From positions 1,178,001 through 1,242,000 of the forward strand of contig NOWV01000002.1 in NCBI GenBank assembly GCA_003344405.1: a DNA stretch of 64,000 bases, read 5' to 3'. Numbering within the stretch: position 1 is the stretch's first letter; every line of letters starts with the position of its first letter. Under the pieces are notes generated by a model. It saw nothing but the letters and a program-made list of their open reading frames with translations. It was not told where the DNA came from and ran no database searches. Below are positions 12,741 through 22,993 of this stretch, in pieces. The DNA comes from Trichoplax sp. H2 (lineage: Eukaryota; Placozoa; Uniplacotomia; Trichoplacea). The position numbers were made by a program, and so were the translations under genes.

Positions 12741-13181
12741 AAGCAGCAGCCGCTGAATACTACAGTATTATAACCATGCACCTAAAATTATTTTATCTGC
12801 ACGAGTAAGAGCTAACGCAATGGAAAATTTCAGAATTGATATCCATATTTTTTTATTACTGCAATTGTATCTGTCACAACTAACTATAGAGATTTATAAT
12901 ACACAGTTATCTTACTTTGTAGTCTTTATAATTCGATACAGAAATAAAAAATTCATACAAAATTGAAGGCATAACTTACGCTATGCATGAAAATTTCGCT
13001 ACTCTTAACAAACTCCAGTTGCAATGATACGTTAATATGCGAACTCTAATACTGATATCCATAACAAATACATATCATTTTAAAATGTATATATATATAC
13101 AATATATATGTCATAGAGCAGAGATTACAATCAAAATTGATAATTATGTTCTTACTGTAACATCATTGGATATGAATTTAA

Positions 13182-16100
13182 TTAGTGGCTTTTGAAATTG
13201 AAATGAGGCATATGGGGCATAGATACATTCGGTCCCATACTTTTAACAGCACTGATAGCGCGTGCTGGAGCAGCAGTAATTCCAGCCTAAAGAGTTGTAG
13301 TAGTGGTTGATGAATTCAGTGATAAAGTAGAGAGAAAATTTATATGACATTGAACTAACCTCTGATTTTTCTGTCTTGGCCTGAGCATCTAAGTGAGTTA
13401 AAACATCCGTCATATTCGTTTCTAGAACCATTCCTCCCATAACTATTTCAGCCAGGATATAATGCACCTTGAATCATACGAGCATACAGTTGATATTAGT
13501 AACCTTTGCAGGAGTCGATTTGACTTTAATCAAGTTGTAAATTAACTACAAGCGCCTTGATACAAGGGTTACTATGGGAATCAAATTTCAATTTTAAATC
13601 TTTGAAACTGCAAATTGATTCAATTTTATTATTATAGTATGGCAGTAGTATACGCTATTTCAAACCTTATCAATATGGAAGATTAGATCGAGTTCGCATA
13701 CATTTTCAAAGTGTTTGTCCAGTGTTTCAACGAAAACCTTTACATCAATAAGAGCATTTTATTTTTCGATTGCAAACGATGAAAATGAATCCATTGTTAA
13801 TTCGTTTGATTAGTATTTTTCTCATTCAAATTTAGCCCCATGTATAATTGAATATTACGGTGTTAAACTATTGATAAAAACCTGAATTAAATCAAGAATT
13901 CCAAGTTCACTTTCGGAAGAGTCGACGCAAAAGACAAAGTATAAGGTGGCATAGTGTCGATAGATTAATTTGTAACCAGAATCTCCACCTATTAAACTGG
14001 TCGAAATAAAGTTGGATAAGTTATTTTAGACTGGTGCACACCTTCACCTGAGTCAACACTATTCATCTTATTCTTACACTACTCGATGTGCATTAACACT
14101 ATGCAATGGATGCTATAAGAAATTGGAATTGATCAAGTTGAGGTTACCTTCCTCCTTCCAAGAAATTGCAGACGTTGTCATCACGTTTGGATACAAGATG
14201 GTAAGTCTCGCGCAGGATTTGCTGTTGAATTTCTTCACTCTATTCCATTATTCAAGAAAAGGATATCAAAAATGGATGAAAAAAAGCTTCTTTACTAAAA
14301 GTGGACTCGGAATTCTATTGGATGATAGAACGACTACTGAAGCAACTACTGTATCCTGTGAAGCCGTTAAGAATAATGACGAAAGGTTCTTTAATGACAG
14401 AGGACTTTAAATTCTATTGGAGTGATAAAACAACTACTTAATTGACTCCTGTATGCTATAAAGTCGTTCAGCAACACCGTCCTTGCGGTAAAGTGACGAG
14501 TCGAGAACGACTTGATTCCCCTAATGTATTATTGCATTGTTGAAGAAAAGGATATCCAAAATAGATGAAAAAAGGTTCTTTACTGATAGTGGACTTGTCG
14601 TTCTATTGGATGATAGAACGATTACTTAAGCGACTGCTGTATGCTATAAAGTCGTTCGCATCGCCATCATTACAGTTATATGTTATTCCATTATTGAAGA
14701 AAAGGATATGCAAAATACATGAAAAAAGATTCTTTACTAACAGTGGACTTGTCGTTCTATTGGATGATAGAATAGCAAGTGATAGAACAACTTCTTAAGC
14801 GACCGCTGTATGCTATAAAGTCAGTAAGCATCGCCATCGTTGCAGTAAAATGAAGTGACGAGTCGAGAACGACTTGATTCCCGTAATGTATTATTCCATT
14901 ATTGAAGAAAAGGATATGCAAAATACATGAAAAAAGGTTCTTTACTAACAGTAGACTTGTCGTTCTATTGGATGATAGAACAACTACTTAAGCGACTGCT
15001 GCATGCTATAAAGTCAGTAAGCATCGCCATCCTTGCATCAAAATGAAGTGACGAGTCAAGAACGACTTGATTCCCCTAATGTATTATTCCATCATTGAAG
15101 AAAACGATATGCAAAATACATGAAAAAGGTTCTTTACTGACAGTAGACTTGTCGTTCTATTGGATGATGGAATAGCAAGTGATAGAACAACTAATTAAGC
15201 GACTGCTGTATGCTATAAAGTCTGTAAGCATCGCCGTCCTTGCATCAAAATGAAGTGACGAGTCAAGAACGACTTGATTCCCCTAATGTATTATTCCATT
15301 ATTGAAGAAAAGGATATGCAAAATCCATGAAAAAAGGTTCTTTACTAACAGTAGACTTGTCGTTCAATTGGATGATAGAACAACTACTTAAGCGACTGCT
15401 GTATGCTATAAAGTCTGTAAGCATCGCCATCCTTGCTGCAAAATGAAGTGACGAGTCAAGAACGACTTGATTCCCGTAATGTATTATTCCATTATTGAAG
15501 AAAACGATACGCAAAATACATGTAAAAAGGTTCTTTACTAACAGTAGACTTGTCGTTGTATCGGATGATAGAATAGTAAGTGATAGAACAACTACTTAAG
15601 CGACTGCTGTATGCTATAAAGTCAATAAGCATCGCCATCCTTGCAGTAAAATGAAGTGACGAGTCGAGAACGACTTGATTCCCGTAATGTATTATTCCAT
15701 TATTGAAGAAAACGATATTCAAATACATGAAAAAAGGTTCTTTACTAACAGTAGACTTGTCGTTCTATTGGATGATAGAATAGCAAGTGATAGAATAACT
15801 ACTTAAGCGACTGCTGTATGCTATAAAGTCTGTAAGCATCGCCGTCCTTGCATCAAAATGAAGTGACGAGTCAAGAACGACTTGATTCCCCTAATGTATT
15901 ATTCCATCATTGAAGAAAAGGATATGCAAAAATACATGAAAAAAGGTTCTTTACTAACAGTAGACTTGTCGTTCTATTGGATGATAGAATAGCAAGTGAT
16001 AGAATAACTACTTAAGCGACTGCTGTATGCNNNNNNNNNNNNNNNNNNNNACTGCTGTATGCTATAAAGTCTGTAAGCATCGCCGTCCTTGCATCAAAAT

Positions 16101-16469
16101 GAAGTGACGAGTCAAGAACGACTTGATTCCCCTAATGTATTATTCCATCATTGAAGAAAAGGATATGCAAAAATACATGAAAAAAGGTTCTTTACTAACA
16201 GTAGACTTATCGTTCTATGGTATGATAGAATAACTGCTTAAGCGACTGCTGTATGCTATAAAATCAGTAAACATCGCCATCCTTGCAGTAAAGCAAAATG
16301 ATGAGTCAAGAACGACTTGATCGCCCTAAATGTATCCTTGTAAAGCTTCCATACCACTGGAAATGTGCATAATTTGAAGACATGAACTGCATCAACTTAC
16401 GTAATATTCGAAGAACTTCATCAAGCGCGGCTTGCCATGATTATTAAAAATCATTATAGCCCTAATCAT
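13182..16469 (-). CDS. AP3S1: AP-3 complex sigma subunit
   Basis: Six minus-strand exons (16401-16469, 14148-14239, 13882-13996, 13666-13737, 13360-13467, 13182-13286) join in frame to give 186 residues, close to the usual length of about 193. AP-3 is a cytosolic adaptor coat sorting cargo from endosomes/TGN to lysosome-related organelles; sigma is the small longin-fold core subunit. The sequence follows the family along its length: start MIRAIMIFNNHGKPRL, then RETYHLVSKRDDNVCNFLEGG, the LIYRHYATLYFVFCVDSSE strand, LGILDLIQVFVETLD, ENVCELDLIFHIDKVHYILA and EIVMGGMVLETNM, and an Ala-rich tail (AAPARAISAVKSM). All internal boundaries are GT-AG. Intron 1 (14240-16400) is filled by a tandem array and contains an assembly gap, so its true length is unknown. 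Confidence 0.96.
14253..16335. repeat. Tandem array of about ten 193/208-bp units inside AP3S intron 1
   Basis: The landmark GAAGAAAAGGATATGCAAAA occurs near 14253, 14542, 14696, 14904, 15097, 15304, 15497, 15705, 15912 and 16153. Most spacings are about 193 or 208 bases; the longer class has a 15-base insertion (TAGCAAGTGATAGAA). Every unit shares GACGAGTC-AGAACGACTTGATTCCC and TCGTTCTATTGGATGATAGAA. The array begins directly at the intron side of AP3S exon 2, and the first unit overlaps that exon's acceptor region. ORFs in the array are repeat by-products. Confidence 0.9.
16031..16050. other. Assembly gap (20 N)
   Basis: Twenty consecutive N within the AP3S intron array. Sequence on both sides is the same repeat, so the gap size is probably a placeholder and copy number here is unreliable. 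Confidence 0.99.
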
Positions 16470-16474
16470 GATGG

Positions 16475-16989
16475 AAAAGGTATCTACGATGGCTGGAGAA
16501 AGACTGCTTGGGGATTCAAAATGGCCAAGAGTGAAAGTGGACGCGTAGTAAAGGATAGCTTGGGCTAGCTGCACTCGCTATATACTGTATGAAACAGTCG
16601 AGAGAATAGGGTGTAATACCAGTAAGCCATTGACAAACAGCAACGCCATAGGCTAGAGCTAGAGGCAGCCGTCGAGCGATGTGTCATCCTTGATCACGCA
16701 TGCCCAGTAGAAAGTCGCCATCGGTGAGGCATTACTATGGAACGCGGAGGAATCCATGGTACCGTATACAGCTTGGGTTGATCAGACGGACGGTGCGACG
16801 ACTGCGGCAGCAGTTCCGCCATTCCAATTTGTCTTCCATTTCAACTTGCAATTTCACTGTTGATGTTGTCGTAGGAGATGCATTTGCTTGAATGAGTTTG
16901 CAAGTAGAAGGAGTTATAGTACAAGTATTGCCTTTGCCTTCAAGTGAGGAAAAGCAAAGGTTAGGTACGGCGATGGCACGGTTTTTGGC
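16475..16989. other. Upstream region of AP3S, no gene recognised
   Basis: This holds the presumed promoter/5' UTR of AP3S (minus strand). Around 16700-16890 it is richer in G+C and has overlapping ORFs on both strands (63 aa plus, 85 aa minus) without recognisable motifs. Confidence 0.4.
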
Positions 16990-17790
16990 CAACGCAACAA
17001 TGCATCTGTTATGATACCAATAATATTAGTTCTAGTTGTAGGGCTGTTCTGCTGCAGTAAATCAGCTCTCTCTCGAGCTCTCCAGCTAGGATACACAAGC
17101 CAAGTAGAGGATATTGCAGTCCATTTTTACTGTACTTATGCTCAGTGCACAGCCGTGTATCAATCCAACATAATATTGCTACTACAGTGTCTCAATTAGC
17201 TAACGCAACAATTCATCCGTTACAATCACAAGTAGTTCAAAGTCAGCAATGGTGAACGCTAGGACTGTTCTACTGGAGTAAGCTGTCTCTTTCTCTCTAT
17301 TTATGATGGACATTGCACACTTGTACAGTCGTATAGCCATCGAACAGAACATCGCTACTATACTGTCTCAAATTGGCCAACGTAAGAATTCATCCATTAC
17401 GATATGAGTAGTGTATCAATTGAAATTTAGCCAAAGTTTTGCAACAGCCAACGCTAGAACCGTTCTACTGTAGTAAGCGTTCTCTCTCTCTCTCTAGCTA
17501 TCATGTACAAACAAAGTAGAGGACATTTCAGTCCATGAAGTCCCTGTCTGTAAAAAAGTTCATCGTGTGCATGTACCTAATTACTGTCCTAACGCTCCTC
17601 CGCAGCCATATATATATATCTAATATAACATAGCTACTAGCCTAATACAGTGTCTTTGGCCAATGTAACCATTCATCTGTTAAAATACGAGTCGTGTACA
17701 AATTGAAATTTTTAGCCAAAGCTAGCCATAGTCAACGCTAGAAGTGGTCTACTGAAGCAAGCTTTCTAGAGCTCTAGCTAGGATACATTA
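16990..17790. repeat. Degenerate tandem repeat, about four copies near 200-250 bp
   Basis: Copies share GGCCAACGYAACAATTCATC-GTTA, a CGCTAGGACTGTTCTACTG-AGTAAGC block, a TCTCTCTCTCTAGCTA tract, AGTAGAGGACATT-CAGTCCAT and CTACTA-ACAGTGTCT. They begin near 16990, 17203, 17378 and 17655 and are well diverged from each other. No coding potential. Confidence 0.75.
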
Positions 17791-17942
17791 GTGAAGTAGA
17801 GGACAATCTAGGCCATGACTAAATTGAATACAACATGCGTAATAACAGTACAGTTTCTATCCATCCGACTTGATGAAATGCTTGTCAACTTGATCAAGAA
17901 TCGAGTGGACTGTAGAAGAGACTCGTTTATTCTACTGGATTA

Positions 17943-18187
17943 ATTCATTAATACTCGTAGAGAGGCTGTTCACATTGATTCATTAATACTCGTAGAAAGG
18001 CTGTTCACATTGATTCATGAATACTCGTAGAAAGGCTGTTCACATTGATTCATTAATACTCGTAGAAAGGCTGTTCACATTGATTCATTAATACTCGTAG
18101 AAAGGCTGTTCACATTGATTCATTAATACTCGTAGAAAGGCTGTTCACATTGATTCATTAATACTCGTAGAAAGGCTGTTCACATTG
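17943..18187. repeat. 35-bp tandem array, seven nearly identical units
   Basis: Units starting ATTCATTAATACTCGTAGAA occur exactly every 35 bases at 17943, 17978, 18013, 18048, 18083, 18118 and 18153. Only one or two single-base differences are visible (GAGAGG in unit 1, CATGAAT in unit 3). This homogeneity implies recent expansion. It is a minisatellite, without spacers. Confidence 0.95.
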
Positions 18188-18730
18188 AACACCTAGCTCT
18201 ATAGTATCATGGACTCTACCACATGAGAAGATGATAGAGCCAAAAATGCCATGGCGGAATAGAGGTGGAGGACTGGATTGAAAGCCCAAGAATAGCTACA
18301 GACTAAATTCAGTACTCGTGCTGTTGAAAGACAGTATAACAGCTCTAACAGTAGTCCATGCCCCATACCAAAACACTTCCACCCGAGGTACTAAAGCATG
18401 CAGCCCAGATATTACCCAGTGGAAACCCTGGCTAGCGATTGCAGAAGTAGGCCAGAAGGAGCAATCTACTGTGGATCCACAGGAGTTTTATCCATTCTCC
18501 TGGATTAATCAAGGGTATACACTGTTGTCCTACAACGCCAAATTGTATTCCTAACACTATTGACTCTTATCATAGTAGAATATGCTACAGTTATGACCAA
18601 ATTGTAATTGATAGAGGTATGAAATCGAAAGCTGACGAGACTACACACTAGCTGGACACCAGCCATTTGCTGGGAATACTCTAGTAGAGATGTAACTGAA
18701 ATGCATTTTTATTGCATAGGATCCAAAGCA
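18188..18730. other. Upstream of CARNMT1, no separate gene supported
   Basis: A 78-aa plus ORF at 18318-18554 has no recognised motif. A TTGCATAG acceptor-like site just before the CARNMT1 start suggests a noncoding first exon somewhere upstream. Confidence 0.4.
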
Positions 18731-21684
18731 ATGTCATCCAAGAAAACCAAATTAGTAGAAGCAGATCAGACTGCCAATCATCATGGCAGCGATCAACATC
18801 AAATGGAAAAAGATGAGATGACACAAGAAATGGAACATTATCAACGTATCGTGCGAGCTTTCCTATACTACAGGTTAGCATTGACCTACAGCTTGTACAC
18901 TATTTGCATATTCAGACTGTTGTTAATGGATCATCAAGGCGATAAGAATAGTTTTAATCCTCTATTCGACATAGTGCTGAGCTATCATACTGTATATATA
19001 TATACACTATCGATCGGATTAGGGTAATCACGGTACTCTTCATTTAACTTGTATACTGTGTATGATGATAGCAATAATTAAACGACACGACATGGACTTT
19101 TACATTACTTCCTGCCAAGTAATACATGGATAGACTACTGGAGGAGTACAATATTAATGAAGATGATGCAAATTATCAGTTCAGGTCTTCCATTTTGAAA
19201 GGTCCAACCTCCAACAAATGTACACTAACTTGAGTAATGCACGAGATGTAAAGCCATTCTAGACGAGTACATGATCTGGATTTGTTTATACCATCAATTA
19301 GAAATACAGTATGTATGCTTATTTGCATTGGACGGTAGTCAATAAAAGTATAGTCAACACCGCATAGAAGCTGTAATACCATGATATCAACCTAGGAAAT
19401 ACAAGATTATTTTCAACATTATTCCCCCTGTTCCAATGACCATAGCCAAATTGAAACAATTGATGTTATTGCAGGATTCATTCACTCAAAAGGGTGAATC
19501 AAGCTCGGCGATGTTTTACTAGCCTATCCAAAGAAGATCAACAATTGGCTCCTAAATTTACAACCAAATTAGACTTGATCAAGATGGCAATTGGTGTGAA
19601 TTATGATTTTATAAGAACCATTCTGCAAAGAACTCAAAACTTGTTTTTAAACTCTGAAATTTATCAAATGGATGAGGTTATTTCTAGCGTTTATATTAAA
19701 CTCACATATCTGCATTTCTTTTGATCTTGTATCTAGTAAAGATTTATATACAACCACAATATTACGAGTCGACAGCACATCGTAGGGTATCTGAAAGATT
19801 ACATACAACATTATTTATACAACCAAATACAGTAGTTCACATATTCATTGCAACAGATTGTTAGCAGTATCACCCTATAACAAATTAGCACTGTTTGTTC
19901 AAAAACTTCCTTGTTGCACTCTCTTTAGTAATACTATGCGAGGCCATCATACAATTTGAATAACAGTTGCTAATTCAATCTAGCCCATCAAGGTTAATAC
20001 TATAAATGGTGTCTAAGTATTTAAATACTCGTATGTTATCAACCACAGACAGTAAGATCAATACTAGCAGAAATCCAGCCTATCTTATACGCTTACTTTA
20101 ACGTCAATAAACACTATTTCTAGGATGACTTTTATCAATTCGCTATTTTCTGAGCATTGAATCAACCTAGATTCTCACATCACTTTAGACATCCCGTATT
20201 CACCTTGATAGTGCAGCTGACGAAATCCATGTCAGCCATAGAATTTCTACTGTCCCTGAATTTGACATGGAAAAAGTCAAATCAACTATTAAACAATTTG
20301 TTCGAGATTGGAGTAAAGAGGTAAGTGGTACAGCTTTAGTACATAAACGCATTACTACCTGGTGTATAAATTGAAGCCAAATGTCTTGCTAGGGAGAAAA
20401 AGAACGAAATACCTGTTATCTACCAATAATAAACGAAATTCTCCGTCTTTTTCCTCGAGATGATATGTATGCACCCTTCAATTTGAATCAAACTATACGA
20501 TCTGTTGTTAAAGCTAAATACTCACTGAACTATTACAGACAGCCAAATGCTATCAACATTCTGGTCCCTGGTGCTGGCCTAGGTAGATTGGCGTATGAAA
20601 TAGTGAAGTTAGGTACTGTAATAATTAACCCATCTAATTAAACCAAGATGATAGATATCCAAAAAATAAATATCAATTAAATGATTTCATCGTCAATCAA
20701 TTAATCAGTCATTACTATTTATAGGCTACAATTGTCAAGGCAATGAAATTAGCTTGTATATGTTAATAACTTCAAATTTTATTTTGAATAAGTATGAAAA
20801 AAGATATTAATAATCAGAACTATTGCGTTATTTGTAATTTTTCTCGTCAAATGTGTGTATAAAATCCTAATCATGATCTATTTTGGGGGGCATTAAAGCT
20901 GTACTACTACAGAACAATACGTGATCTACCCGTGGGTTCATCAATACTGTAACATTGCTGGATTTGACGACCAGGTTAGAAACATAAAAATCCCGGATAT
21001 GGCTCCTTCAGAGATACCAAAAGATACATCCTTTTCCATGTGTGCTGGAGATTTTTTGCTGGTTTATAATGATCCAGGTAAAAGATTCCTTGCTTAACCA
21101 TCAAATACTTGGCTTGAAAAAATTATTTGTAACACTAATTTGATCATGCATAATCTAGAATGGGACTGCGTTGCAACTTGCTTTTTTATCGATACCGCTC
21201 ACAGCATCATAGCATACATTAAAAAGATATACCAGATATTAAAACCTGGCGGATACTGGATAAACTTGGGTATAAATTACGTCAATGTAACAATTGTAAC
21301 ACACGTCTAATATTGTAGTATAGATTTCTTAAATGATGTCATTTGTACATTAATATTAGGACCGTTACTTTATCATTTTGCTGATATGGCTGGGGAACAA
21401 TCACTTGAACTAAGCTACGAAGAAGTTAAAACTGTAATAGAAAATGTAGGATTTAGCTATGAGGTAATAAGAATATCATTGCAATCACCTCTTGCTTTTG
21501 CCCACCTGATAAAAAAATCGATTTATAAGCGCTTATGATTAATATCGTGCTTTATGCATTGTTATAGAAGGAAGAAAAGGGCATAGTATCAGGATATACG
21601 CAAGATCCAAGTTCCCTAATGACAACTTTGTATCATAATATCTTTTTTATCGTTCGCAAGCCAGAAATTGATCAACAGCAATAA
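18731..21684 (+). CDS. CARNMT1: Carnosine N-methyltransferase
   Basis: Nine exons (18731-18873, 19475-19676, 20189-20320, 20393-20612, 20725-20791, 20899-21077, 21159-21269, 21360-21463, 21568-21684) join in frame to give 424 residues; the human protein is about 409. In the family it methylates carnosine to anserine using SAM. Visible: the N-terminal helical part ([28 protein letters not shown]), the [11 protein letters not shown] motif, the SAM-binding [13 protein letters not shown] at about residues 214-226, CQGNE, YPWVHQY, SMCAGDF, the acidic [12 protein letters not shown] motif, [19 protein letters not shown], and the terminal FFIVRKPE. Between LFPRD and the SAM motif there is a stretch roughly two dozen residues longer than I recall for vertebrates; it lies wholly within exon 4. 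The start is the ATG beginning MSSKKTK; an in-frame ATG ten codons upstream precedes a likely 5' UTR acceptor. Confidence 0.95.
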
Positions 21685-21822
21685 GTTATATATCTTTTGT
21701 CTCCTGCTAATTGTATGTGTTGCCATTAGCAAAATTGAGCCAATCAACAAGGAAAAAAATATTAAAATCTCACAATGAATACGACATATTTCCCATAAAG
21801 TAGCATTTTAATAGATTAGGGT

Positions 21823-21828
21823 TTTATT
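21823..21828 (-). terminator. Possible polyadenylation signal for the secreted-protein gene
   Basis: TTTATT on the plus strand reads AATAAA on the minus strand, 120 bases beyond the stop codon at 21948. It lies between convergent genes. Confidence 0.45.
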
Positions 21829-21947
21829 AAGGCGATTTTACCTATACATCCAATAGTTTCTACACATCTACATTGTAACAAATACTTCTTAGCATTTTAA
21901 CCTCTTTAACCTAAATAAGGACACTTTCTTACTTATTCTACTGGTAT

Positions 21948-22993
21948 TTAATATTTTCCGCAATGGCAGTGGCAAGAGGAATGAAAGTGCTGCAAACGTA
22001 AATAGAATAATTATTAGTGTATGAAAATAAAAGGAGAACCTGTTAAAAAGGTTCAATTTTATGTTCTTGGTATAAAATATTTGCTAGCAAAATTATTCTA
22101 TCTTCATACCTTTTTAAGGCGATAACGGATGCAGAATGAAATTTTGCGCTTATTAGGTCTAAATCGTCTTGCACATTCTTTGATAATCCATATGATTTTA
22201 CGATCTAATCTAGCAATTAGCTTTCGCAAATGACGTGTTTGTTTCTGCAAAAAAATTTTTGGAAAGCATCACTTTTTGGCGTAAAGAGTTCTACGTAGTT
22301 GTAACTCCTCATTTTAATTGTTCCAGTGAAGAAAAGAGTGATCTCGTTTGTTACTTACACGTAATTTACGAATCTTGCAACGTAAAGCGTGTCTTTGCTT
22401 GCAGCAAGGATGGCGCCATGGCCTGTGATGTGGAGGACGTGGTGGGCGATAGGGTGGACGATGAGGTGGACGGTGTGGTGGACCACCGCGAGCAAAAAGT
22501 TCTTGAGTGCTTGATTTTTCGTCCAAATCACCTTTATTAGGTGATGACTCTGAATTATCTTCTTCAACATCTTCGGAGTTATCGCCGTCATCATTATCAG
22601 ACTCCTCTTCATTGCCTTGAGTATTATCATCGTCATTATCCATTTCATCATCTTCAGCTGTGTCCAGAATATTATCTTCTTCTAATTCTGAAATGACTTC
22701 AGATGCATCTGAATTTTCAAACATTTTAATAACATCTTCTTCAACAAAGTCTTCCTAGATTTTGCAGATAGATTACAGAAAGTGCAGGGTATTCAGATAC
22801 TCTATGATGCTAAAATGATCGATAGTTATCGATAGCAGGCTAGTGATATTACATGATTGTACAATTTTTAAATGCACTATTGCATAAGCTAATAGAAAAG
22901 CTCACATACTGAATAAGTGATGTTCCTTGCGTTTGATAAAGGAAAACGCACACCGATTACAAGAAATAGCAAGATAACTAAAGCTTTGGTCAT
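21948..22993 (-). CDS. Unrecognised secreted protein: acidic half, then basic Pro/His/Arg and Cys half
   Basis: Four minus-strand exons (22910-22993, 22359-22754, 22110-22244, 21948-21989), all phase 0, give 218 residues. Exon 1 encodes a classic signal peptide (MTKALVILLFLVIGV..., likely cut after SNA at about 22) and an N-glycosylation sequon (NIT). Residues 29-110 are extremely rich in Asp/Glu. A PPHRPPHRPPYRPPRPP block follows at about 120-136, and the rest is strongly basic with eight cysteines (145, 146, 154, 184, 198, 211, 213, 215) in the order CC, C, C, C, CxCxC near the C-terminus. Donors (GTATGT, GTAAGT, GTATGA) and acceptors (for example TTTTTTTGCAG) are good, and exon 3 and exon 4 stay open in the predicted frame. 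I recognise no family. The charge layout would fit a pro-protein whose acidic part masks a cationic mature domain (single Arg before GG at 117 as a possible cleavage site), or a mineral/matrix-binding protein. Function unknown. Confidence 0.7.

Noticed and set aside
14123-15728. ORFs of 71-95 aa on both strands
   Set aside because: They belong to the AP3S intron 1 array or overlap AP3S exon 2 in antisense.
16700-16992. Overlapping 63-aa plus and 85-aa minus ORFs
   Set aside because: No recognisable motif, no splice continuation, and they sit in the likely AP3S upstream region.
17943-18187. CRISPR-like regular array
   Set aside because: Units are directly contiguous with no variable spacers, and the window is eukaryotic; this is a minisatellite.
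18318-18554. 78-aa plus ORF upstream of CARNMT1
   Set aside because: Different frame from the CARNMT1 start, no motif, no donor linking it to exon 1.
22235-22540. Plus-strand 101-aa ORF with VEDVVGDRVDDEVDGVV
   Set aside because: Antisense of the PPHR repeat of the minus-strand secreted-protein gene; the minus strand has the matching splice sites and signal peptide.
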